Of a DNA stretch of 64,000 nucleotides, positions 48,853 through 57,007 are shown piece by piece. The notes under the pieces are model-generated. The model saw only the letters and a list, made by a program, of their open reading frames with translations, did no database searches and was not told the DNA's origin. Position 1 is the first letter of the stretch, and the number at the start of each line of letters is the position of its first letter. The position numbers and the translations under genes were made by a program. Origin of the DNA: Rhodocyclaceae bacterium (GTDB taxonomy: Bacteria; Pseudomonadota; Gammaproteobacteria; Burkholderiales; Rhodocyclaceae); NCBI GenBank assembly GCA_013426785.1, contig JACDZI010000005.1:1-64000 (forward strand), read 5' to 3'.

Positions 48853-49641
48853 ATGCTGTCCTTCACCAGCGCACAGCTCGATGCTTGGATCACGGCATTC
48901 ATCTTCCCTATGGCGCGCATTCTGGCGCTGTTTGCCAGTGCGCCCATCTTCAACAATGCCGCCACACCACGCACCATCCGCCTGCTGGTCGGGCTGATCA
49001 TAACCATCGCTATCGTGCCGGTACTGCCGCCGATGCCGGCGGTATCGCCAGGCTCATGGGTTGGTCTGGCAATTCTGGCGCAGCAGATATTGATTGGCGT
49101 CCTGCTGGGTTTCACGCTACGCATCGTCTTCGCCGCCATCGACGTGGCGGGCGAATTGATCGGCATGCAGATGAGCCTGTCTTTCGCCGTGCTCTACGAC
49201 CCGCAGAATGCCGGTCAGACCCCCGTCCTCTCTGAGTTCCTCGGCATGCTCACCACGCTGATCTTCCTGGCCATGAATGGTCATCTGCTGGTCATTTCGG
49301 TACTGGCCGATAGTTTCCATCTGTTACCAGTTGTAGCAACACCTTTTAGCGCAGGCGGCTTCACCAGCCTGATGGCCTGGTCGTCCACTTTGTTCTCGGC
49401 CGGACTACTATTGGCCCTGCCGTTGATCACAGCGCTGCTGATCGCCAACCTTGGGATGGGCGTACTGGCACGCGTTGCGCCACAACTCAACATCTTCGCG
49501 GTCGGCTTCCCGGTTACCCTAATGTCCGGGTTCGTCGTGTTGATGTTTTCGATTCCCTACTTTGGGGCAGCAATGGAAAAATTGTTCTATCAATCTTTCC
49601 GAGCCATGGCCACCGTGATGCGGGCAGCCGGCGGAATCTGA
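48853..49641 (+). CDS. fliR: Flagellar biosynthesis protein FliR
   Basis: The 262-aa, six-helix export gate protein FliR. Conserved parts are PMARILALFASAPIFNNAAT, IDVAGELIGMQMSLSFAVLY and the C-terminal GFPVTLMSGFVVLMFSIPYF. It closes the fliK operon. Its stop overlaps head-on with the stop of the lipoprotein gene in a TGATCA. Confidence 0.96.
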   Translation: MLSFTSAQLDAWITAFIFPMARILALFASAPIFNNAATPRTIRLLVGLIITIAIVPVLPPMPAVSPGSWVGLAILAQQILIGVLLGFTLRIVFAAIDVAGELIGMQMSLSFAVLYDPQNAGQTPVLSEFLGMLTTLIFLAMNGHLLVISVLADSFHLLPVVATPFSAGGFTSLMAWSSTLFSAGLLLALPLITALLIANLGMGVLARVAPQLNIFAVGFPVTLMSGFVVLMFSIPYFGAAMEKLFYQSFRAMATVMRAAGGI

Positions 49642-50103
49642 TCAGCCTGACTTCCGGAGTAGCCTGATCACGCCCTCAGCGGTGCGCTGGGAACCTATCA
49701 CCGAGGAATCCATGCTTTCGGAGTACTCGACGACCTCATAGGAACCGAAGCCGCCGGCGCGCATCAGTTCTTTGGCGCGACGATGAAAAATCTGGCGAGC
49801 TTCACCGGCACCTCCGGCGTAATAGCGCTTCATCGATAGTTGAAAATGGATGGTGTTTTCCGGAAAGCGTGCTTCCTGGATTTCCCAGTTCGGCGAATAC
49901 GGATCAAGTACCAAGTAAGCCATGGCCGTCCATGCCATCCAGTAAACCGGTTTATCCAGCGGGTACATCGTCGCATTGACCAGCTTCTCCGTATACCCGC
50001 CGGGGGAAACATAGGTATCCGAGTTCGGGCTACTGGAACAACCTGCCAGCAAAGCTAGAGCAATGGCAAGGACAAAAAGTCGGTGGTGGCGGGACGGCAT
50101 CAT
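49642..50103 (-). CDS. Lipoprotein of unknown function at the end of the flg operon
   Basis: A 153-aa protein with a signal peptide and lipobox (LAIALALLAGCSS). The mature part has two features: MYPLDKPVYWMAWTAMAYLV and NTIHFQLSMKRYYAGGAGEA. No function was recognised. The ATG overlaps the flgL stop by 4 bp (ATGA), so it is co-translated with flgL and probably part of the flg operon. The signal peptide codons 3-10 (PSRHHRLF) come from a dispersed repeat copy that begins two bases inside the second ATG. Confidence 0.8.
   Translation of the reverse strand: MMPSRHHRLFVLAIALALLAGCSSSPNSDTYVSPGGYTEKLVNATMYPLDKPVYWMAWTAMAYLVLDPYSPNWEIQEARFPENTIHFQLSMKRYYAGGAGEARQIFHRRAKELMRAGGFGSYEVVEYSESMDSSVIGSQRTAEGVIRLLRKSG
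50075..50099 (+). repeat. Dispersed repeat, copy 9
   Basis: Two mismatches (GGTGGTGGC for GGCGCTGGC). Antisense to the lipoprotein gene; encodes residues 2-10 (MPSRHHRLF) of its signal peptide. Confidence 0.8.
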
Positions 50104-52919
50104 CCGATGTAATCGAACAGGCTAAGCTGGGATATCTTGCTGAAGGACTGTTGGGCGGCCTCCAGTTCCATCTGTTGGCGGGTCAACTTGGTGATCGCCT
50201 CGGCGTAGTCAAGGTCTTGCAGACGAGAGAGCGTATCTTCGAACTGGATATTTAGGTCCTCGCCCACGGCATCAAGACTGTCCACTTCAGACAGGTGCGT
50301 ACCGAAAATTGCACGCGCGGCAAGAATGCTGTCCTCTGCCCGGTTCAGACTGGCAAGGGTCGATCCCAACTCGTTCTGAAAATGGACATTACCCATCGTT
50401 TCAACCGGCTTGCCGCTTTCAAGCAACTTGATCGTTTTGGCCAGAGTCTCGAAGATGCTCTGGCTCTGGCTCGCCTGAACTTTGAATGCGTCTCCACTGG
50501 CGGGCGTTCCGGTAATTGTCACACTGATGCCAAAATCAGTGATCGTGTCTGCCCCATAGTCCACGGCGAGGCCACTGAACGGAATGGCGTTGCCGGATGT
50601 AAATACGTGGGTAAAGGTATTCCCTGTGCCACCTGCTGTCGATGCCCCGTCAGTGAAGAGCGATTTTTCCGTTTCAGCGTCGACAAGGTCGTAGTAAGTC
50701 GTCTTCGGAGTGCCAGTCGAATTCGGATCCTGCCAGAAGCGTACCTCAAGGTTGCGCGAATTCGCCGGGGAATTCCATTTGGCCTGATCAAGGATATCGC
50801 CCGCACCGATGATGCCGCTGCCTGTGTTATAGGCTGTTGCAGTTTTCGCCGCAGTAACGAAATAGCCGTTGCCGGTGTACTCCTGGCTCGCCTTGATGGT
50901 GAAAGTATCACCGCCAGCGGGAATGCCTGAAATCGTGACGTTCGCGCCAAAATCGAAAGCAACCTGGCCGGTACCACCACCCACGCTGGAAAGGTCGATC
51001 GTCGTCGGCGAAGAAGAATAGCTGTGCGTGTAAGTATTACCTGCACCACCCGTTGCGGAAGCAGTATTTGTGAACAGACTATTGCCCGTGGTCGCATCGA
51101 CCAAATCGTAGAAGGTTCGACCTGCGGCGGCGGCGATACCGGCTGTGGCAGCAGGGGTACCGAAAACACGGACCAACCCGCCATTTCCCGCACCCATTGC
51201 TATCGATGAGCTTGCGCCGGTGGAATTCGACGTCACCACCAGTTTTCCGTCGGCATCCAGTGTAACGGTGGCCGTTCCCGGATCAGCCGGCAATGCGCCA
51301 TCGATGGCATTTTGCACCGCTGTTTGTATTTGCGCAGTTGTCGTATAGGTTCCTGGTGCAATGGTTGCGGTTTGGGCTGCGCCGCCATCGATCGTTATGG
51401 TGAAGGTATCGCCCGTTCCTGCACTCACCATCAACGGCAAGGTTGGCGAAATGGAGCCAGCCGCCTGCCCGGCCGTAGCGACGGTTCCTTGCGTATCGAC
51501 CCAGAACCGCATTTCGAGATCGCCGCTGTTCGCTGACTGGCTCCACTTGAAGGGATCGGAGACCACGCCGGTACCAATCCTGGCACGCGCACCATTCCCG
51601 ACAATCTCGCTCTCCGAAACAGTTAGTGCCGAGGCAGCGCGGGTGATGGAAAAGCTATCACCGTTCGTCGGAATTCCAGTGAAGACAACGCTGGCACCAT
51701 AGTCGAAGGCTAGTGGGCCTGCCGAATTGAGAACGAAGGGTGTACCGCTGGCATAAGCATGGGTATAGGTGTTGCCCGTGCCGCCGGTTTTCGATGCCGT
51801 GCCGGTAAAGAGGCTGTTGCCGCTGCCATTGACCAAGTCATAATACGTTGTACCGGCTGCGCCGGCTGCGCCTGCCGCCGCTGTGGGTACGCCACCCATC
51901 AGGGCAGTCAATGGCGTTCCGGTGACATTCAAGAATGCCAACGTGGATCCGGTTCCGGCAGTGGCCGAGGTAAAACTCAACTGCCCTCGGGTATCGAGAT
52001 TCACGGTCCCGGCCGTACCGATCGCCGTCTGGATCGCCGTCACGATTGCATCGGCATCGGCAAAACTTGCTGGGGGATTGAGCGTCACGGTCACGGGAGC
52101 AGCGCCATCAATCGCCACGGAAAACTGGTCACCGGCAGTAAAAGAATATGGATATACCAATGCTGAAAGATCTACAGTTCCAGCACGTTGTGCCGCACTT
52201 GACGCATTGCCACCCGCCGTATCCGTCCAGAATTTCAGCTTAAAACTGCCGGTCGTCGTTGGGGTGCCTGCCAATGCCGAGGTTCCCTCGAAGGTGATGT
52301 GCGCAGCATTGGCACTCTTTTCATTTTGTGTACCTGTGGCAAACACGCCATTGCCATTCTGGATACGCATGAAGATGTCGTTGCCCGACTGGCTGATCGC
52401 CATCTGACGGGCATTCGACACTTGCAAGGCACGCAAACCGTCGTCACCGATGTAGCTGACGCCATCCTCCACACTACCGGCAAACGGGTTGTTGCCAACC
52501 TGGAAACCGCCAAACAGGCTGTTGCCGATACCATCCTTGGCATTGGCGATCGCCAGTAGCTCATCGAAACGCTGGCGCAATTCGAGCGCAACACTGCGCC
52601 GATTCTGCGCCGTGAGGGCGGCATCTCCGGCCTGCACAGTCAGTTCGCGTACCCGCCCAAGTAAATCGGTAGCTGATTGGAGTTGCGCTTCGGCCAAACC
52701 GACCGCACTCTTTACATTGTCGCGAGTCACCTCTTGGGCTTTGTTGGAAGCGATCGATTGCGTCACCTCCAGTGCCCGGGCTGCCGCAACCGGATCGTCC
52801 GAAGGCGCCAGAATGCGCCGGCCGGTTGAAAGCTGCTGCTGGGTACGCAACAGCGTACTGGTACGGTTCTGAATGCTGGCCAGGCCGCTGTCGTAAATCA
52901 TTCCGGTGCTTACACGCAT
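50100..52919 (-). CDS. flgL: Flagellar hook-associated protein 3, greatly enlarged
   Basis: FlgL joins hook and filament together with FlgK. The flagellin-like N-terminus (MRVSTGMIYDSGLASIQNRT, PSDDPVAAARALEVTQSIAS) and C-terminus (LDYAEAITKLTRQQMELEAA) are intact, but the protein is 939 aa, more than twice the usual 300-420. The extra length is three homologous modules in the middle (about residues 226-427, 468-678 and 724-817), each ending in a TGxPxxGDxF motif. Last flagellar gene of the flg operon; starts 24 bp after flgK. Confidence 0.94.
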   Translation of the reverse strand: MRVSTGMIYDSGLASIQNRTSTLLRTQQQLSTGRRILAPSDDPVAAARALEVTQSIASNKAQEVTRDNVKSAVGLAEAQLQSATDLLGRVRELTVQAGDAALTAQNRRSVALELRQRFDELLAIANAKDGIGNSLFGGFQVGNNPFAGSVEDGVSYIGDDGLRALQVSNARQMAISQSGNDIFMRIQNGNGVFATGTQNEKSANAAHITFEGTSALAGTPTTTGSFKLKFWTDTAGGNASSAAQRAGTVDLSALVYPYSFTAGDQFSVAIDGAAPVTVTLNPPASFADADAIVTAIQTAIGTAGTVNLDTRGQLSFTSATAGTGSTLAFLNVTGTPLTALMGGVPTAAAGAAGAAGTTYYDLVNGSGNSLFTGTASKTGGTGNTYTHAYASGTPFVLNSAGPLAFDYGASVVFTGIPTNGDSFSITRAASALTVSESEIVGNGARARIGTGVVSDPFKWSQSANSGDLEMRFWVDTQGTVATAGQAAGSISPTLPLMVSAGTGDTFTITIDGGAAQTATIAPGTYTTTAQIQTAVQNAIDGALPADPGTATVTLDADGKLVVTSNSTGASSSIAMGAGNGGLVRVFGTPAATAGIAAAAGRTFYDLVDATTGNSLFTNTASATGGAGNTYTHSYSSSPTTIDLSSVGGGTGQVAFDFGANVTISGIPAGGDTFTIKASQEYTGNGYFVTAAKTATAYNTGSGIIGAGDILDQAKWNSPANSRNLEVRFWQDPNSTGTPKTTYYDLVDAETEKSLFTDGASTAGGTGNTFTHVFTSGNAIPFSGLAVDYGADTITDFGISVTITGTPASGDAFKVQASQSQSIFETLAKTIKLLESGKPVETMGNVHFQNELGSTLASLNRAEDSILAARAIFGTHLSEVDSLDAVGEDLNIQFEDTLSRLQDLDYAEAITKLTRQQMELEAAQQSFSKISQLSLFDYIG
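50469..50750 (-). repeat. FlgL internal module 3 (shortened)
   Basis: Residues about 724-817: LEVRFWQD, TTYYDLVDAETEKSLFTDGA, GGTGNTFTH, TITGTPASGDAFKVQAS. It lacks the beta-rich middle of modules 1 and 2. Confidence 0.75.
50886..51520 (-). repeat. FlgL internal module 2
   Basis: Residues about 468-678: LEMRFWVDTQGT, FTITIDGGAAQTATIAPGTY, RTFYDLVDATTGNSLFTNTA, TISGIPAGGDTFTIKAS. Confidence 0.75.
51639..52246 (-). repeat. FlgL internal module 1
   Basis: Residues about 226-427: LKFWTDTAGG, FSVAIDGAAPVTVTLNPPA, TTYYDLVNGSGNSLFTGTA, FTGIPTNGDSFSITRA. Confidence 0.75.
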
Positions 52920-52942
52920 GATGCTCTCCCCTGGCCGCGCGC

Positions 52943-55864
52943 TTAGCGAGCAATCGCCAGAATATCGTCAAAGAGGGTGCTGGCGACAGTCATCATTTTC
53001 GCCGCGGCCTGGTAGGCCTGCTGATAGCGCAGCAGGTTGGCCGCTTCCTCGTCAAGATTGACTCCCGATGCGCTTTGCATCGCATCCGTCCACTGCGTCA
53101 CCAGATTTTGCTGCGCTTCCAGTGTTACGGAAATTTCACGCGCCTTGTTGCCGACCTCACTGACCATCTGGGTGTAGGAAGCCTGGAAAGTAGCTGTTCC
53201 TTCACCCATGGTGTTGGCGGTCTGTAAAGAGGCAATGGCTAGCAGATTGCGCGCATCCCCCACACCGGAGGGATTCGGCCCGACCATGAAACGGTCACCC
53301 TCAACCGGCGCGCCAGTCACTTTAAAACTCACCCCATTGAATTCGAGCGTACCGTTGGCAACGAAATCTACGTAATCATTGGCCGAACCATCCGTCGGAT
53401 CCATTAAAAACTCTTCGACCGTACCATCCGGTCGGGTCAGTGTCACGCGACTGCCTGCGGGGAAACCTTCCAGCCTTGCGGGCAAACCTGCCACGCTATC
53501 GGCCTGACGATAAATAAGGCTGACATTCTTGACCGGCAGGCTGGTGCTTTGCGTCACAAGGGCAGGTTCCAGAACGGCGGCGCTGGTCACCGTCGGTTCG
53601 CTCGCTGCCAGCGCAGTCACTCCCCCTGCCAGACCAGAGGTAACCTGGAGTTGTCCAGTGGCGTTGATGGTGACAGCCACATCCGCAGGATTGGGTGACG
53701 CAGGTGTAGCAGCATTGATGGCCGCCTGCAATGCCGCTGCCAATGCGGCGGGAGTGTAGGTTGTCGAGGCAGGCAGTGAAACACTGACGGAATCTGTGCC
53801 ATCGACGGCAATGCGAAATGCCACCCCCCCAGCCGCGGTTGTAATGCTACCGGGCAGAACGATGCTACCCGTTAGCATGGCATTGCCGGTTGCCAGAGGC
53901 GTCGCGGTATTCGATGCCGTCGGCAACCCCAGCAGACTCGAAATCGTGTTCGGCGTCGCGCTACCGCTATCCCGCGTATCGATGACGAAAACATCGCCAT
54001 TATTTGGCGATCCTGAAATACTGAAGGCCTTGCCGGCAATGCTGTAGCTGACAGTTGCCGTAAATGGCACGCGCGTATCGGGCCCGCTGATATCGAAAGC
54101 CTGTGTGCCAACCATGACACGACTGCCTACCGGGAAACCGATCAAACTATTGCTCGATGCCTCATAGCGCACCGTGAAGGGTGCCGCCAGAGCGGTATTG
54201 TTGGAAACGACCGCACCGTTGCTGATGGCACCCGTCCCCCCATTGGTACTCGCCGCACTGGTCCGTACGGCCATTGCCGCGGCAATCGAACGCGGGTCGG
54301 CGATCGCGAGCTCGAGGTCGCGGGCGGCATAGCGTGTCGGTCGTATCAGAAAACTGTCGCCGACCGACATGGCGCCGGTTGCTGACAGATCAAAGCCTTG
54401 TGGAGCGGCCTGCTTCATCAGGTCATCGAGGGCGAGTTGCTCGGTTGCACCGACCCCCGTCCAGCTTTCACCATCGGAAAGGCGCAGCAGCATCAACTGA
54501 TTTGCTCCGACCATCTCCAGCCGGTAATCGCTAGTATTCTGGGTTTGCAAGTTGGAGCCGCTGGAAGTGACGATGGCCGAACCAGGATTGTTGTTAAGCG
54601 CCATCACGCGATCTTGTGGCGCGGCACTGGGCTTGATGAGGAAGGTATCGGGATTCGTTGCGGTACCGGCAAAACTGCCGCCCGTCACATCGATGGCAAT
54701 CCCATCCACCGTGATCGGCATGCTCTGGTAGCTGGTTTTCGTGTTGTCGGCAAGCCGCGTCAAGTTAAACTGCGTGCCATCCCATTCCAGCCGGTAATCG
54801 CTTTCGATCATGCTCGCGGTCACGCGTGCATAACCGTTATTCGTGGGAGCCCCGAGCACACTAGGTTGAATATCCTTGAAAAAGCCCCCCCCTGGCAAAC
54901 CTTGCAAATCCTGACCAAGGCGGTGTTGCTCGTTCACGGTGCTGGCAATCGCCATCGCCACGCGCCCAAGGCTGTTCTGTGCCTGATCAAGCGTTTCCGA
55001 GCGGAATTGCAGGAGCCCGCCAAGACTGCCCCCACTGACCAGTGACTCGGGCAGGGAAATCGTCTGCCCATTGGGAGAGACCAGCCCGACTTCGATCTGG
55101 GTGAGATCCTCGGCCGATGCCTGTGCCTTCAGTTGATAGGTTTGCGTACCCACGACCAGCGGCTGGCCGGTACCAAAGAACATGTTGTAACTGCCATCGC
55201 TTTCGACCTGGACAGTAATGTTGATTTCCTTGCTCAGATCGTTGATGAGCTGGTCACGCTGGTCATAGAGATCATTGGCCGGCTGGCTAGGACCCGCCGC
55301 TTGAGCAATGATGATGCGTTGATTGATTTCGGCAACCTGTTGAACCATCGAGTTGATGGTCGTCACCTCGGTCATGATTTCAGTGTTGACGCCATTCCGC
55401 ATCGAAGTCAGTTGCTGGTCGACCGCCTGGAAACGTGCTGCGAGTGACTGAGCAGAAGACAGCATCGCCTGACGGGCCGGAATCGAACTTGGCGTCGAAG
55501 CCAAATCGGAAATGGCAGAGAAGAACTCCTGCAAGGTCGGGGATACGCCAGCAGTCGAATCGGCTAGCAGGTTGTCGATCTGGGAAATCTGGTTGCTATA
55601 GTTATCCAGTTCGGCAACATTGGTTTCCGCTGTCCTTACCTGGTTAGCCAGTACTTCGTTGTAGACACGTCGGACTGTGAGGACATTCGATCCAGTGCCC
55701 AGGAAACCTGACCCGGTGAGCACCGGCGCGTTGTTGCTCTGGACGATGTACTGGCGGTTATAGCCTTCCGTCGATGCATTGGCGATGTTGTGCCCGGTCG
55801 TCAGGAGACCCATCTGGGCCGTGTTGAGGCCGGAAACGCTAATATTGAAAAAACCGCTTGCCAT
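52943..55864 (-). CDS. flgK: Flagellar hook-associated protein 1, enlarged
   Basis: FlgK, first hook-filament junction protein. The N-terminal FFNISVSGLNTAQMGLLTTG and C-terminal GVNLDEEAANLLRYQQAYQA domains are typical. At 973 aa it is far longer than the usual 450-650 because of Thr/Ser/Pro-rich beta modules in the centre. These include repeated ends such as GSPNNGDVFVIDTRD and GAPVEGDRFMVGPNP, and a hook-IN-like GTDSVSVSLPASTTYTPAAL segment. It has its own sigma-54 promoter and a hairpin in the leader. Confidence 0.95.
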   Translation of the reverse strand: MASGFFNISVSGLNTAQMGLLTTGHNIANASTEGYNRQYIVQSNNAPVLTGSGFLGTGSNVLTVRRVYNEVLANQVRTAETNVAELDNYSNQISQIDNLLADSTAGVSPTLQEFFSAISDLASTPSSIPARQAMLSSAQSLAARFQAVDQQLTSMRNGVNTEIMTEVTTINSMVQQVAEINQRIIIAQAAGPSQPANDLYDQRDQLINDLSKEINITVQVESDGSYNMFFGTGQPLVVGTQTYQLKAQASAEDLTQIEVGLVSPNGQTISLPESLVSGGSLGGLLQFRSETLDQAQNSLGRVAMAIASTVNEQHRLGQDLQGLPGGGFFKDIQPSVLGAPTNNGYARVTASMIESDYRLEWDGTQFNLTRLADNTKTSYQSMPITVDGIAIDVTGGSFAGTATNPDTFLIKPSAAPQDRVMALNNNPGSAIVTSSGSNLQTQNTSDYRLEMVGANQLMLLRLSDGESWTGVGATEQLALDDLMKQAAPQGFDLSATGAMSVGDSFLIRPTRYAARDLELAIADPRSIAAAMAVRTSAASTNGGTGAISNGAVVSNNTALAAPFTVRYEASSNSLIGFPVGSRVMVGTQAFDISGPDTRVPFTATVSYSIAGKAFSISGSPNNGDVFVIDTRDSGSATPNTISSLLGLPTASNTATPLATGNAMLTGSIVLPGSITTAAGGVAFRIAVDGTDSVSVSLPASTTYTPAALAAALQAAINAATPASPNPADVAVTINATGQLQVTSGLAGGVTALAASEPTVTSAAVLEPALVTQSTSLPVKNVSLIYRQADSVAGLPARLEGFPAGSRVTLTRPDGTVEEFLMDPTDGSANDYVDFVANGTLEFNGVSFKVTGAPVEGDRFMVGPNPSGVGDARNLLAIASLQTANTMGEGTATFQASYTQMVSEVGNKAREISVTLEAQQNLVTQWTDAMQSASGVNLDEEAANLLRYQQAYQAAAKMMTVASTLFDDILAIAR

Positions 55865-55892
55865 GCTAACCCCAATTGAGTGTGTAACTTAA

Positions 55893-55907
55893 CGGCAGGT
55901 ACTGCCG
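55893..55907. promoter_or_regulatory. CGGCAG-N3-CTGCCG palindrome in the flgK leader
   Basis: 6-3-6 inverted repeat between the flgK sigma-54 promoter and the flgK start. Same spacing and core as the CGGCAA-N3-TTGCCG sites at fliC2 and fliF, one base different in each arm. Lies downstream of the promoter, a place where FlrC-type activators are known to bind in Vibrio. Confidence 0.45.
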
Positions 55908-55931
55908 GGGATTGAACCTCAAGGGGATAAA

Positions 55932-55947
55932 AGCAATGCGCGTGCCA
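55932..55947 (-). promoter_or_regulatory. Sigma-54 promoter of flgKL
   Basis: Minus-strand TGGCACGCGCATTGCT: GG (55946-55945), 10 bases, GC (55934-55933); a perfect match to TGGCACG-N4-TTGCT. About 70 bp before the flgK ATG. Confidence 0.88.
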
Positions 55948-55954
55948 CAACTTA

Positions 55955-55979
55955 AATAGTCGGCGCTGGTGGGACGACA
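55955..55979 (+). repeat. Dispersed repeat, copy 10
   Basis: Three mismatches (A-run AATA, GGTGGGAC, GACA). Intergenic, between the flgJ stop and the flgK promoter. Confidence 0.75.
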
Positions 55980-55994
55980 ATTTCGGGGTTTGGA

Positions 55995-56933
55995 TCAGCC
56001 GATCAGGGCCTGGCGCAAGGTGGGGCCGCTAATGATGCGTTCCAGTTTGGAGGCATAGGCCGGATCGGTGGCATAGCCAGCCCGCTGCAAACCTCGGGCG
56101 AAAGTCCCCGGATCGCGACTGCCGAGCACTTCCCCATAGCGGGGCGAGCCCGCCAGCAATTGGGCGTAGTCTTGGAAGGATTCGGCATACGAGCCGTAGG
56201 CGCGGAAACGCTCGACGCGTTTCTCCGCAACCCCATTCACGTACTCAGTCGTGGTTGTTTCAACCACGCGTCCTGACCAATTGCTACCGGCCTTGATGCC
56301 GAACACGTTGAAGCTCGGGACACCGTCCGCAGAACGGGGTTCAGACCGTCCCCACCCACTCTCAAGTGCGGCGTGGGCGACCAGAAAGTCGGCGGGAATC
56401 CCGGTTTGCTCGCTTGCTGCCAGGGCGTAAGGAAGCGTTGCGCTCGCAAATGCCTCTGCCTGATTTTCCACCGCAGAAACAGGTACTGCTGACTGCATCG
56501 GACTGCCCTGGAGCGGGAACCCCGGCGCCAAGTTTTGATTCGGCAAGGGTAGGCTCCGCTGTCCCGGATTGATGGGGAGGCTACGCAGCAAGGGTTCGAG
56601 AGGAATACCTTTGCTGTTATCCAGTGCAGTCACTTCAGGGCGCGACAATTGCTTTTCGATGATGGCCGCCAGCCCGGTGCCACCCTTGGCAGCCATGGTC
56701 TGGGCGAGTTGCGAGTCGAGCAACTCCTGATAGAAGCGTGACTGGTCGCTGTCCATCATGCTTTCTTGCGGCGCGGCTGCGCGCATCGACTTCAGGACCA
56801 TTTGCAGGAACACCGCCTCGAATTGCTGGGCGGCAGCCTTTAGCGCCTGGGGATCGTCCTTGCGCAACGCCCCCTTCAGCTTAGCAAGCGACTGAGTGTC
56901 AAAAACGGAAGGCATTGGCGTAGCTGAAGTCAT
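55995..56933 (-). CDS. flgJ: Flagellar rod assembly protein/muramidase FlgJ
   Basis: A 312-aa two-domain FlgJ. The N-terminal rod-capping domain includes LKAAAQQFEAVFLQMVLKSM (about residues 27-46); a Pro-rich linker follows; the C-terminal glucosaminidase/muramidase domain has the catalytic glutamate in VAHAALESGWGRSEPR and FNVFGIKAGSNW. The enzyme makes a local hole in peptidoglycan for the rod. Starts 74 bp after flgI. Confidence 0.95.
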   Translation of the reverse strand: MTSATPMPSVFDTQSLAKLKGALRKDDPQALKAAAQQFEAVFLQMVLKSMRAAAPQESMMDSDQSRFYQELLDSQLAQTMAAKGGTGLAAIIEKQLSRPEVTALDNSKGIPLEPLLRSLPINPGQRSLPLPNQNLAPGFPLQGSPMQSAVPVSAVENQAEAFASATLPYALAASEQTGIPADFLVAHAALESGWGRSEPRSADGVPSFNVFGIKAGSNWSGRVVETTTTEYVNGVAEKRVERFRAYGSYAESFQDYAQLLAGSPRYGEVLGSRDPGTFARGLQRAGYATDPAYASKLERIISGPTLRQALIG

Positions 56934-56982
56934 GTGCGCGGAGCTTGCCTCTGCTGCTGCGACGACGATCCGCGAATTATCG

Positions 56983-56997
56983 CGGCAAAACCTGCCG
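56983..56997. promoter_or_regulatory. CGGCAA-N3-CTGCCG palindrome between flgI and flgJ
   Basis: 6-3-6 near-perfect inverted repeat (one arm mismatch) in the short flgI-flgJ gap, with a third half-site CTGCCGC just to the right (57002-57008). No sigma-54 element was seen next to it, so its role is unclear. Confidence 0.35.
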
Positions 56998-57007
56998 ATT
57001 TCTGCCG

